DNA of 13,474 nucleotides from Myxococcales bacterium UBA1203 (GTDB lineage Bacteria > Myxococcota > Myxococcia > Myxococcales > UBA5297), in NCBI GenBank assembly GCA_002309695.1, contig DBXV01000016.1, forward strand, positions 65,073 to 78,546, given 5' to 3'. Positions 6,916-13,474 of this stretch are shown one piece after another. The position numbers were made by a program, and so were the translations under genes. Positions within the stretch are counted from its first letter, which is position 1, and the number at the start of each line of letters is the position of its first letter. The notes beneath the pieces are model-generated. The model was not told the DNA's origin. It made no database searches and saw only the letters and a program-made list of their open reading frames with translations.

Positions 6916-7641
6916 ATGGTAATGCCCGGGCAGTTTCTTGAGAGGCCGACCCTCGTGGAATCGGGCGGCTTCTGCCTCGAAGGCCTGTGGCATCGCGGTC
7001 AAAAGACGCCGGCACTTTTGATTCTCTCGCCTCATCCGGCTTTCGGCGGCGGCAGCATGGATTTTCCGCTGTCTCTGGAAATTGCCTGGGCTGCCACACG
7101 CAGGGGGCACGCGACGCTTCGCTTCAATTGGCGTGGAGTGGGGGCCTCTCAGGGGACAGCGGGCGGCCTGGATGCAGCCATCGAGGATGCGGAGCGGGCA
7201 CTCCGCCTTCTTCAGGAGAATGTGTCTCATGGACAAATTGCCGTTGCCGGGATTGCATTCGGCGCGGAGGCCGCCTGTCAGCTGGCCCTTCGGCATTCAG
7301 AGCTGACCGGCATTTTGCTGGCGGCCCCTTCCAGAGAGACTTTGCTGCGGACCGTCGTGGATTCTGCGCCCTCGCTGATGACCAAAGTTTGTGTCTTTTT
7401 GCCGGGGCGTGATGCCTCCGATTCGCAGCAGGCGCAGCTGGCTGGCAGACTGAGGCACTCCGGCGTCGAGCTGGATATAGTTCCCGAGGCAAATTCCGCC
7501 TGTTCCGAAGGTCTGGTGCAGATGGGGGAGGCCATCGCGGCGAGGCTGGATGATCTTGCCGGAGACGGGGGACAAGTCAGCGCTGACGTGACGAAAACGT
7601 TCGAAGGCGCGTCTGGACAGGGTGAGGACGCTTTCGGATGA
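6916..7641 (+). CDS. Alpha/beta-hydrolase-fold protein, COG2945-like, nucleophile missing
   Basis: The start at 6916 has GAGG (6905-6908) at a good distance, giving 241 residues. Family features are visible: the oxyanion-side loop LSPHPAFGGGSMD (38-49), RFNWRGVGASQG (69-80), the DAAIEDAERALRLL helix, and the strand-turn-helix IAVAGIAFGAEAA (108-120). In COG2945-type hydrolases the last is the nucleophile elbow GxSxG; here it reads G-I-A-F-G, with Ala114 (codon GCA at 7252-7254) in place of Ser. The usual late Asp may be retained in PGRDASD (163-169). The region where the family has a HisPhe-containing loop reads EANSACSEGL, with no His. The protein is therefore probably a non-catalytic hydrolase-fold protein. 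Its stop overlaps the recF start (ATGA), implying translational coupling. The C-terminal ~25 residues are polar and probably disordered. Confidence 0.87.
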   Translation: MVMPGQFLERPTLVESGGFCLEGLWHRGQKTPALLILSPHPAFGGGSMDFPLSLEIAWAATRRGHATLRFNWRGVGASQGTAGGLDAAIEDAERALRLLQENVSHGQIAVAGIAFGAEAACQLALRHSELTGILLAAPSRETLLRTVVDSAPSLMTKVCVFLPGRDASDSQQAQLAGRLRHSGVELDIVPEANSACSEGLVQMGEAIAARLDDLAGDGGQVSADVTKTFEGASGQGEDAFG

Positions 7642-8774
7642 GGCTTCTGTCGGTCACCATTGAGAATTTCCGCAACATCCGGACTGCGCAGGTAGAGCCG
7701 TCCAGACAGTGCACTTTGGTGGTGGGCCCCAACGGCCAGGGCAAAACCAATTTTTTAGAGGCGATTTATGCGCTGACCACGCTGCGCCCCTTGAGAACCA
7801 GCCGTTTTGTCGAGCTGATTCGATTCGGTTCGGAAAAGGCCCGGGTCGAAGGACGCTTTGAACTGGGCGGCGCTCAGCGCATCATTGCACTGGAAATTTC
7901 GCGGGGCGTCCGCAGTGCCAGCGTCGATGGCAAGAAGGCTCAGTCACTGTCCGACTATTTCGGCGGGGTTTCTGTCGTCGCGTTCACGCCGGACGATCTT
8001 TCGATTATCAAGGGCGGCCCCGAAGGGCGCCGTCGATTTTTGGACCGGGCTGTCTTCAATCGGTTTCCAGGGCATTTGGAGAGTTCTCGTGAATATCTTC
8101 GGGCGCTTCGGCAGAGGAATCAGCTGCTCCGAAGCGGCGGCGAGCGGACGGTCATCGAGGCCTTTGACAGGGCACTGATTGCAAGCGGCAGCGCTGTCAT
8201 TGCACGGCGGATTGCCTTTGTTCAGGAGTTGTCAGAGGGCTTTCAAAACAGCTTTGAAGCCATTGCCCCCGGTGATGGCGGCTCCGGTCTCCGATACGTC
8301 CCCCTGTGCGGCAGATGTGGACTGTCAGATGTAGGTCCAGGCGGGGCGGTCTCATTCGATTCCATTCAGGACGCATTTTCATGCCTGCTGCGCGAGCGTT
8401 TGGCTGTCGATATGGAACGCGGATTTACGTCGGTTGGACCTCATGCGGATGACATCAGTGTCAGTGTCGGGGGCCGGTCAGCCAGAGCTTTCGCGTCGCA
8501 GGGCCAGCAGCGCGCCCTGATTCTCGCCTTCAAAATCGCGGAATTGGAGAACCTGAAGTCACATTTAGGCGTCTCGCCGCTGCTTTTATTGGACGATGTC
8601 TCCAGTGAGCTGGATCCGGAGAGGAATCATTTTCTGATGGATTACCTTCGCGGCGCGGCGCTTCAGTGTATTTTGACGACGACAGATGGGAATCTGGTCG
8701 CTCAGGCAGCAGGAAGCGAAGCGTGCTTTTTGGAAGTTTCAGACGGAGAATTTTCCCTTCAGAAATCAACCTAA
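7638..8774 (+). CDS. recF: DNA replication and repair protein RecF
   Basis: A 378-residue SMC-like ABC ATPase that with RecO and RecR loads RecA at single-strand gaps. Walker A is GPNGQGKTN (30-38) within TLVVGPNGQGKTNFLEAIYA. The RecF-specific segment FTPDDLSIIKGGPEGRRRFL is at 116-135. The ABC signature is SQGQQRALILAFKIAE (287-302), and Walker B with D-loop is LLLLDDVSSELD (315-326). Length is normal. The ATG overlaps the stop of the upstream hydrolase-like gene (ATGA), so start and coupling are both well supported. Two points stand out: it is not beside dnaA, dnaN or gyrB within this window, the usual bacterial setting, and the motif before the signature reads VGPHADD where GPHRDD is common. 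A CGRCG motif occurs in the variable region (224-228). A weak terminator follows. Confidence 0.97.
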   Translation: MRLLSVTIENFRNIRTAQVEPSRQCTLVVGPNGQGKTNFLEAIYALTTLRPLRTSRFVELIRFGSEKARVEGRFELGGAQRIIALEISRGVRSASVDGKKAQSLSDYFGGVSVVAFTPDDLSIIKGGPEGRRRFLDRAVFNRFPGHLESSREYLRALRQRNQLLRSGGERTVIEAFDRALIASGSAVIARRIAFVQELSEGFQNSFEAIAPGDGGSGLRYVPLCGRCGLSDVGPGGAVSFDSIQDAFSCLLRERLAVDMERGFTSVGPHADDISVSVGGRSARAFASQGQQRALILAFKIAELENLKSHLGVSPLLLLDDVSSELDPERNHFLMDYLRGAALQCILTTTDGNLVAQAAGSEACFLEVSDGEFSLQKST

Positions 8775-8788
8775 GAAGATGCTATTGG

Positions 8789-8815
8789 TCTGACTGACCT
8801 GCTGTCAGATTTTTT
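8789..8815 (+). terminator. Weak intrinsic terminator after recF
   Basis: TCTGAC (8789-8794) pairs with GTCAGA (8804-8809), followed directly by T6 (8810-8815). The stem is only 6 bp. A competing small stem, GGTC (8787-8790) with GACC (8796-8799), overlaps it. The T-run is also the edge of the sigma54-like promoter below. Confidence 0.45.
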
Positions 8816-8831
8816 GGCATAAGCGATGCTT
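8814..8831 (+). promoter_or_regulatory. Sigma54-like (-24/-12) promoter candidate
   Basis: TTGGCATAAGCGATGCTT carries GG at 8816-8817 and GC at 8828-8829, exactly 12 bp apart as required for sigma54. It differs from the consensus TTGGCAC(R)N4TTGCW at two core positions (C to T, first T of TTGC to A). Transcription would start near 8841, about 68 bases before the lipoprotein start. No -35/-10 pair of sigma70 type is clearer. The match is made by eye. Confidence 0.4.
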
Positions 8832-8858
8832 TATTTGGAAAACATGTTGCTTGGTCGT

Positions 8859-8874
8859 CGTACAGTTTTGTACG
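8859..8874. promoter_or_regulatory. Palindrome CGTACA-N4-TGTACG, operator candidate
   Basis: A perfect 6-bp inverted repeat (8859-8864 and 8869-8874) with a 4-bp spacer lies 34 bp before the lipoprotein start codon. Spacing and symmetry suit a dimeric repressor site, or a short hairpin in the leader. No binding protein can be named. Confidence 0.35.
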
Positions 8875-8908
8875 CAAACGAAACCCCCCTCACCTGGAGT
8901 GTAATACA

Positions 8909-9625
8909 ATGAAACGTCTTGTTGCACCTTTCGCCCTGTTCGCCGCCGCTGCTATGCTTTCAGCCTGTGAGACTGAATCCGCCGATTTTTATGACCTCGA
9001 CGAAATGCACGCCGAGATTTCCGTCTCCAAGGACGTCGATAGCTCGAAAGTTCGTGTCAGAGGTGAACTTACCGCTTACAATGATGCATTGAAGTTCTTG
9101 GTTTTGTCCGATGACGATAGCTTTTATGTCAACGTGAATGATGGCGAGGGGGTAGAGCTTCTGCAAGACAGCCTGCTGGGCATGGTCTGGTATTCGAGAA
9201 ATGTTTTTGCTGATCCGGGCAGTGAGATTTTTGTGACGCTGGATCGTCCTGGAGATGCAAAGGCTGTTTCTTCGGTTGTGGTTCCCGACGGTGTCTATGA
9301 ATTATCTGCGTCCGCGCAGAACGCCTCCCGTTCGGAAGATCTGGAAATCAGCTGGACGCTGCCTACCGATGCCGCGTTGGATGACAGCATCAGCATTGCT
9401 GTCGAGGGTGACTGCATCGACACCAGCTGGGCGACGACCGTTACTGTCAGCGCTGAGCGGGTCACTATCCCTGCCGGTGCCCTCACTTCCGCAGATGCGG
9501 TTGTGGATTGCCGAATGAAGGTATTCGTCACCACCCACAGGAAGGGACATCTGTCCGGCGAATTCCGGAGAGGATCTATCTGGGCCACCAACATCAACTC
9601 CATCACGCTCAACAGTGTGCCGTGA
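8909..9625 (+). CDS. Uncharacterised lipoprotein
   Basis: The ATG at 8909 has GGAG (8896-8899) 9 bases upstream. The first 20 residues form a lipoprotein signal (MKRLVAPFAL, hydrophobic core, lipobox LSAC with Cys20). Glu follows the Cys, not Asp, which by the E. coli rule predicts outer-membrane sorting. The mature 218 residues are rich in beta-type alternation and acidic residues. Residues 128-180 (GVYELSASAQ, SEDLEISWTLPTD) resemble an Ig-like sandwich. The tail has Cys169 and Cys201, which could form a disulfide. I recognise no named family. It has its own upstream regulatory region and a strong downstream terminator, so it is probably a single-gene unit. Any link with the next lipoprotein is only proximity. 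Confidence 0.85.
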   Translation: MKRLVAPFALFAAAAMLSACETESADFYDLDEMHAEISVSKDVDSSKVRVRGELTAYNDALKFLVLSDDDSFYVNVNDGEGVELLQDSLLGMVWYSRNVFADPGSEIFVTLDRPGDAKAVSSVVVPDGVYELSASAQNASRSEDLEISWTLPTDAALDDSISIAVEGDCIDTSWATTVTVSAERVTIPAGALTSADAVVDCRMKVFVTTHRKGHLSGEFRRGSIWATNINSITLNSVP

Positions 9626-9663
9626 CGATTTTGCAGCCCTAAAATTGCAGTGAAATATGTGAG

Positions 9664-9699
9664 CGCCTTCCTGGAAATCCAGGAAGGCGTTTTTATTTT
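9664..9699 (+). terminator. Strong intrinsic terminator after the 8909 lipoprotein
   Basis: CGCCTTCCTGG (9664-9674) pairs perfectly with CCAGGAAGGCG (9679-9689) around an AAAT loop. TTTTTATTTT follows (9690-9699). Confidence 0.93.
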
Positions 9700-9902
9700 A
9701 GGAACATGGGTTCTGATTTTGTTCAGTATGACTTGGCCGTCTGCGATGGAAATGGGGCATAAGGATACCGCTCTGTTTCAGGCGAATAGGGGATGACGTT
9801 TGGGAGCGGTCGTGCCATGGGCGTCGGGCCGGACGGCAAAAGGGCTGTCCCTGAGTACAGCGCTTCACTGGACCTGCGTCAGAAGCGTTTGGGAGTATTG
9901 GA

Positions 9903-11228
9903 TTGCGAAAAAACGTCAGAATTTTTCAGAAAGTATTGTTGGCAGCCGCTGCGATGATGACTTTGGCTTCCTGCGGCAGCGATGAGCCACAGGGACGCCT
10001 GAAGAAAATTTCTGAAAAAATTTTCTTTCCGGATGATGCCAGCGAGAGCGAGCTGACCAGTCTGGCTGTGGCACCTGACGGGACTTACGCCATTGCCACG
10101 AGGACGCTGATTTCAACGGATGCCAGCGGCGCCCAGACGGATTGCAGCGGTGAGCTGGTATTCATCGGGCTGGAGGATGGAAAACTGGGCGAAGTCCTGA
10201 AACGACTTCCAGTAGGTCCCATGCCCGACGCAGTGGCGATTTCAGACGACGGCAAATACGCCGTCAGTGCCGACGAGCGGGACGGTCCGGATGCCTGGGG
10301 GAAGTGCCTTGTGGTCGGCAAGACGCCTTCCATCAGTGTCGTTGACCTGTCGCAGGGGCCGGCTGCGGCGTCGGTTCGGAGCCGCATCCTGATGTCGGAA
10401 GATGTCAATGTCACTGGTCCCAGAGAGCCGGAATACGTGGCTATTTCGCGGGACAGCAACCGCGTTCTGGTGACGTTGCAGGACAGCCATGAAGTGGCCG
10501 TTTTTGACATTTCCCGGCTGCCAGAGGGGGAAGTGAGCTCGGATTCCGACGCTGTCAGCATCGTCAAGCTGCCGCCCAACGATTTGGGCGCTTTCCCGTG
10601 GCCTGACGGCATCCTGCGGTTCGAGGATGCGGCGGGCGATGAGTTTTTTGCCATCGCCGGCGAGTGGAATGACCGCCTCATTGTCGTCGATCGGGATGGG
10701 GCGGCTGTCGCCAACAAAGAAATTTCTCAGAGCGACATGCCGTCTTCTTTCCCTAGGGTCATCGACAGCGGTTCGCCGCTCTTCAGCCCCGATTCCCTCG
10801 CGGGATTTTCCTACGGCGGCAGGCCCTACGTCGCTGTGACGCTGCGCCATGCCGGGGCCGTCGCCTTTTATGACATGTCAGACGCGACGGCTCCTGCCTG
10901 GCGGACGGCCGTCAAGGTGGGCAGGGATGAGCAGGGAGGGCAGGATGAGGACGGAAGCACGGTTCGGCCGGAAGGCATCTGTGCCGCTCAGGATGGCAGC
11001 TATGTGCTGACGGCCAATGAGGCGGAGTCTTCGGTCAGTCTGATTGTTCCGGATGGTCAGGACGGTGCGGGACAGCCGTATCTCGGGTTCAACGATGAAA
11101 CGACTTTGATGGGGAAGAGCGACAACGCAGAGATTGTCCGGACGATTCCGGGAAAGCCGGGCCGGGCGCTGCTGCTCTCATCCAAAGCCCGAAAACTGAC
11201 GCTCTTTGAGGTCCGGGAAGACGATTGA
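9903..11228 (+). CDS. Beta-propeller lipoprotein, choice-of-anchor I / YVTN-like
   Basis: The start is a TTG at 9903. GGGAG (9891-9895) lies 7 bases upstream, and the frame gives at once a lipoprotein signal with lipobox LASC (Cys24). No suitable ATG precedes the signal. The 417-residue mature part has propeller-blade repeats: LTSLAVAPDGTYAIATRT (51-68), PDAVAISDDGKYAVSADE (108-125), EPEYVAISRDSNRVLVTLQD (175-194) followed by HEVAVFDIS (196-204), and RPEGICAAQDGSYVLTANEA (355-374). The PEYVAIS...VTLQD and RPEG...ANEA segments resemble choice-of-anchor I domain proteins, which are secreted or surface-attached. Gly follows the lipid Cys, suggesting outer-membrane sorting. The ligand is unknown. 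The gene has a 200-bp leader after a strong terminator and so is probably transcribed separately from the 8909 gene. Confidence 0.87.
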   Translation: MRKNVRIFQKVLLAAAAMMTLASCGSDEPQGRLKKISEKIFFPDDASESELTSLAVAPDGTYAIATRTLISTDASGAQTDCSGELVFIGLEDGKLGEVLKRLPVGPMPDAVAISDDGKYAVSADERDGPDAWGKCLVVGKTPSISVVDLSQGPAAASVRSRILMSEDVNVTGPREPEYVAISRDSNRVLVTLQDSHEVAVFDISRLPEGEVSSDSDAVSIVKLPPNDLGAFPWPDGILRFEDAAGDEFFAIAGEWNDRLIVVDRDGAAVANKEISQSDMPSSFPRVIDSGSPLFSPDSLAGFSYGGRPYVAVTLRHAGAVAFYDMSDATAPAWRTAVKVGRDEQGGQDEDGSTVRPEGICAAQDGSYVLTANEAESSVSLIVPDGQDGAGQPYLGFNDETTLMGKSDNAEIVRTIPGKPGRALLLSSKARKLTLFEVREDD

Positions 11229-11243
11229 GCACTTCGTCGATGG

Positions 11244-11268
11244 AGGGCCGGAACCTCCTTCCGGCTCT
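11244..11268 (+). other. Hairpin after the propeller lipoprotein gene
   Basis: GCCGGAA (11247-11253) pairs with TTCCGGC (11259-11265) around a 5-base loop, and three further pairs (one G-U) extend the base. It lies 16 bases after the stop codon. No U-tract follows, so it may be a 3' stabilising stem or a Rho-type end rather than a classical terminator. Confidence 0.35.
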
Positions 11269-11389
11269 GCCTCAGCAGAAGGTCTTCGGCTGCTTTCGGA
11301 TTGGGTTGTTGGGAGGGGGAGCGAAATTCGTGTTGGCGTTCCGGCGCCGGTGCCGGGAATGACGCCTGTTTTGGGAGAGGTGGCGAACC

Positions 11390-12649
11390 TTGGACGAACA
11401 CAGCAACGATCAGGCGAAGCGCAGGGCGCGCCTGTCAGCACAGGGCCCCGGTTTTGCGACCGCCATTTTTGCCGTCGCCGGATGCGCAGTCGGTCTCCTG
11501 ATGTCCATCTTCATGGCCACAGGGGCGCCCATCGCACTCGTCATTGACACCTGCGGCCTCGGGGCGCTGGCCGGCCTCCTGGTCGATATTGTGCGCAATT
11601 TTTCCTACGGCCCGGGCCTGATTTCTCAGGCGTTTTCCGGACGTCTGCCGCAGCCGGAGGCCAAGGCTGATGCCTCGCTGCCGAAATCTCAGTCCTATGG
11701 CCAGAGACAGCGGGTTTCAGCCGAAGAGCCTTCAAAGGCCAGGGAGAGAGTGTCTGCTGACGGCGGAAGTGTACGCGCTGACGTGGGATCGGCCGAGGGT
11801 TCACGTTCGCCGTTTGAAGACGCCGCGCCGTCGGGATCTTCTTCCCAGCAGCCTCGTTCTGCCCGTGCCGCCGCCGTGGACGCAGATTCTGATTTTGATG
11901 AGGCGCCGACGCCCATACCGCCGCCTCCTCGCTCCGGCAGCAATTCTTATGGCCAGAGGCAGCAGTATCAGCAGCATGCCCCGCCGCCTCCGCCTCGCAG
12001 CAGCCGTTCAGCTCCGGATTACGGTTCGCGGCAGCAGGCTCAGGAGGACAAGCGGTTCAGGTTCGCCTGCTGTTTTGCCCGGGCGTTTTTCTTTGTGGCC
12101 CGGGCGGACGGAACGACGCGTCCGGCCGAAATGGCGGTCGTGGACAGGTTTTTCAGTCAGAAGCTGGGCTTCCGCGGTGCCGATGAGCGCCTGGTTGACC
12201 GGGCATTTGCTGAGGCTGAGTCGCGGCCCGGCACCATCGATGCGCTGAGTCAGGACATCCTGCGCGAGCTGAATCGGGGCGAAATCCTCACGCTGTTCAA
12301 CGGGCTCTATGACATCGCGACCATCGACGGCGACCTGGCCAAGAGTGAAATCGCCGTCATCAACAAGCTGGCCCGCGCTCTGGGCGTCACTGAGGCGGAG
12401 CTCCGGCAGATTCGCTCGCTGTTTGTGCCGGACGAGGCGGGCAGCGAGGAAGACGAGAACTACTCCATGCTGGGTCTGAAGCCGGACGCCACAGTCAGCG
12501 AAATCAAGTCGGCGTTCCACAGAGCGGTTCTGGAAAATCACCCGGACCGCGTGGCCCACCTGGGCGAGCAGGCGGCCAAGATGGCGACGCAGCGCTTTCT
12601 GGAGGTGCAGAAGGCCTACGAGGCCATTCGTCAGGAGCGAGGCTTCTGA
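11390..12649 (+). CDS. Membrane-anchored TerB/J-domain protein (DjlA-like co-chaperone)
   Basis: A TTG start at 11390 with GGAGAGG (11374-11380) 9 bases upstream gives 419 residues. Two hydrophobic segments (22-43 and 46-68) anchor the N-terminus. Residues 85-220 are a low-complexity Ser/Pro/Gln/Arg linker with IPPPPRSGS and APPPPPRSS. SYGQRQ occurs twice (102-107, 186-191), and DYGSRQQ is at 210-216. A TerB-like helical domain follows (about 225-345), with ARADGTTRPAEMAVVDRFF and DIATIDGDLAKSEIAVINKL. A C-terminal J domain (357-416) has the HPD motif at 384-386 and QRFLEVQKAYEAI. The TerB-then-J order matches DjlA, which activates the ATPase of DnaK at the inner membrane. The J domain should face the cytoplasm. 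DjlA is about 270 residues with one membrane helix and no long linker, so this is an expanded version. Confidence 0.9.
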   Translation: MDEHSNDQAKRRARLSAQGPGFATAIFAVAGCAVGLLMSIFMATGAPIALVIDTCGLGALAGLLVDIVRNFSYGPGLISQAFSGRLPQPEAKADASLPKSQSYGQRQRVSAEEPSKARERVSADGGSVRADVGSAEGSRSPFEDAAPSGSSSQQPRSARAAAVDADSDFDEAPTPIPPPPRSGSNSYGQRQQYQQHAPPPPPRSSRSAPDYGSRQQAQEDKRFRFACCFARAFFFVARADGTTRPAEMAVVDRFFSQKLGFRGADERLVDRAFAEAESRPGTIDALSQDILRELNRGEILTLFNGLYDIATIDGDLAKSEIAVINKLARALGVTEAELRQIRSLFVPDEAGSEEDENYSMLGLKPDATVSEIKSAFHRAVLENHPDRVAHLGEQAAKMATQRFLEVQKAYEAIRQERGF

Positions 12650-12694
12650 CGCGGGATTTTGGGGAGCGCAGAGCGCGCGCATCCGGGAGAAAAG

Positions 12695-12731
12695 AAAAGG
12701 CCCTGCCGCTTTGGACGGCAGGGCCTTTTTT
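12695..12731. terminator. Bidirectional intrinsic terminator
   Basis: AAAAGGCCCTGCCG (12695-12708) pairs with CGGCAGGGCCTTTT (12716-12729) around a 7-base loop, and the T-run continues to 12731. The A-rich left flank gives a U-tract on the minus strand, so it can serve both the TerB/J-domain gene and the convergent ahcY. Confidence 0.92.
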
Positions 12732-12755
12732 AATGAGCAGGGGAAAGGGCTCGAT

Positions 12756-13474
12756 TCAGTAGCGGTAGTGGCTGGGCTTGTAGGGACCTTCCACTTTGAC
12801 GCCGATGTAATCCGCCTGGGCCTGCGTCAGCTTCGTCAGCTTGACCCCCAGCTTGTCCAGATGCAGGCGCGCCACTTCCTCATCCAGGTGCTTGGGCAGC
12901 ATGGCGACAGTGCGGCCGTATTTGTGGCTGTTCTGCCACAGCTCCATTTGCGCCAGGACCTGATTGGTGAATGAGGCGGACATGACGAAGCTGGGATGCC
13001 CGGTGGCGCAGCCCAGATTCAGCAGCCGGCCTTCCGCCAGGACCAGAATGCCCCGCCCGTCCGGCAGCCTGAATTCGTCGAACTGGGGCTTGATGTTGAT
13101 GCGCGTGACGCCCGGCGTCTTCTTCAGGCCGTCGAGGTCAATCTCATTGTCGAAGTGGCCGATGTTGCCGACGATGGCCTTGTCCTTCATGCGGAGCAGG
13201 TGCTCCTTGGTGATGACGTGGTAGTTGCCCGTCGCGGTGACGAAGATGTCCGCCTGGCTGGCCATCTCGTCCATGGTGGACACCTGAAAGCCCTCCATGG
13301 CGGCCTGCAGCGCGCAGATGGGGTCGATTTCGGTGACGACGACGCGGCATCCCTGGCCCCGAAGGGACTGCGCACAGCCCTTTCCCACCTCGCCGTAGCC
13401 GCAGACGACAGCCAACTTGCCGCCGATCATCACGTCCGTGGCCCGGTTGAGCCCGTCGATGAGGGAGTGGCGGT
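12756..13474 (-). CDS. ahcY: S-adenosylhomocysteinase (partial, N-terminus off the right edge)
   Basis: The enzyme hydrolyses S-adenosylhomocysteine to adenosine and homocysteine, recycling the by-product of methylation in the cytoplasm. The 238 codons seen are the C-terminal half to two thirds of a protein normally about 430-470 residues long. Reading inward from the edge gives RHSLIDGLNRATDVMIGGK, then the NAD-binding VVCGYGEVGKGCA, VVVTEIDPICALQAAMEGF, ATGNYHVITKEHL, GHFDNEIDL, LAEGRLLNLGCATGHPSFVM, and the C-terminal YKPSHYRY. The tail retains the Lys and Tyr that in known structures reach into the NAD site of the neighbouring subunit. Nothing suggests damage. The GTG and ATG codons near 13433 are internal, not the start. 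The gene converges on the TerB/J-domain gene and shares its terminator. Confidence 0.97.
   Translation of the reverse strand, partial: RHSLIDGLNRATDVMIGGKLAVVCGYGEVGKGCAQSLRGQGCRVVVTEIDPICALQAAMEGFQVSTMDEMASQADIFVTATGNYHVITKEHLLRMKDKAIVGNIGHFDNEIDLDGLKKTPGVTRINIKPQFDEFRLPDGRGILVLAEGRLLNLGCATGHPSFVMSASFTNQVLAQMELWQNSHKYGRTVAMLPKHLDEEVARLHLDKLGVKLTKLTQAQADYIGVKVEGPYKPSHYRY

Noticed and set aside
9733..9763. TTGGCC ... CATAAG as a promoter for the propeller lipoprotein, sharing GGCATAAG with the 8814 element
   Set aside because: The spacer would be 19 bp and the GG/GC spacing for sigma54 is not met; the shared 8-mer alone is weak.
12711..12974. Plus-strand frame over the ahcY end
   Set aside because: Begins inside the terminator stem and is antisense to a highly conserved gene.

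Overview
The window looks like ordinary chromosomal DNA from a GC-rich diderm bacterium. Evidence for an outer membrane is two secreted beta-barrel-like proteins and two lipoproteins with clear lipoboxes. A PEGA protein, a DUF4388 protein, a FadL/PorV-like barrel and a TerB/J-domain membrane protein together suggest a deltaproteobacterial-type lineage (Myxococcota/Bradymonadota-like). That placement is an inference from gene content, not from a marker gene. I see no rRNA, tRNA, CRISPR array, insertion sequence or phage gene.

Layout, left to right. Positions 1-867 (minus) hold the N-terminal part of a COG2509-type FAD-dependent dehydrogenase that runs off the left edge. A divergent gap with hairpins leads to 1115-2287 (plus), a secreted TPR-like/PEGA/beta-barrel protein. 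A bidirectional terminator (2380-2417) separates it from a convergent polyprenyl glycosylphosphotransferase at 2537-3943 (minus), which is flanked on both sides by AT-rich DNA. After a 520-bp gene-free stretch come, all on plus: a DUF4388 protein (4464-5600), a FadL/PorV-like outer-membrane protein (5946-6842), an alpha/beta-hydrolase-fold protein lacking its nucleophile (6916-7641), and recF (7638-8774), which overlaps it by ATGA. Two lipoproteins follow, each with its own leader: an unrecognised one (8909-9625, behind a sigma54-like promoter and a palindrome) and a beta-propeller one (9903-11228, TTG start). A membrane-anchored TerB/J-domain co-chaperone (11390-12649, TTG start) is next. A second bidirectional terminator (12695-12731) separates it from the C-terminal part of S-adenosylhomocysteinase (12756-13474, minus), which runs off the right edge.

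The genes do not form one obvious pathway. The left two thirds is rich in cell-envelope functions (PEGA/barrel, sugar-phosphate transferase, FadL/PorV-like barrel, lipoproteins, DjlA-like co-chaperone), while recF and ahcY are housekeeping. The most interesting points are the apparently catalytically dead hydrolase translationally coupled to recF, the SYGQ-type low-complexity linker in the DjlA-like protein, and the sigma54-like promoter plus operator-like palindrome before the 8909 lipoprotein. I did not find a convincing new multi-gene system.
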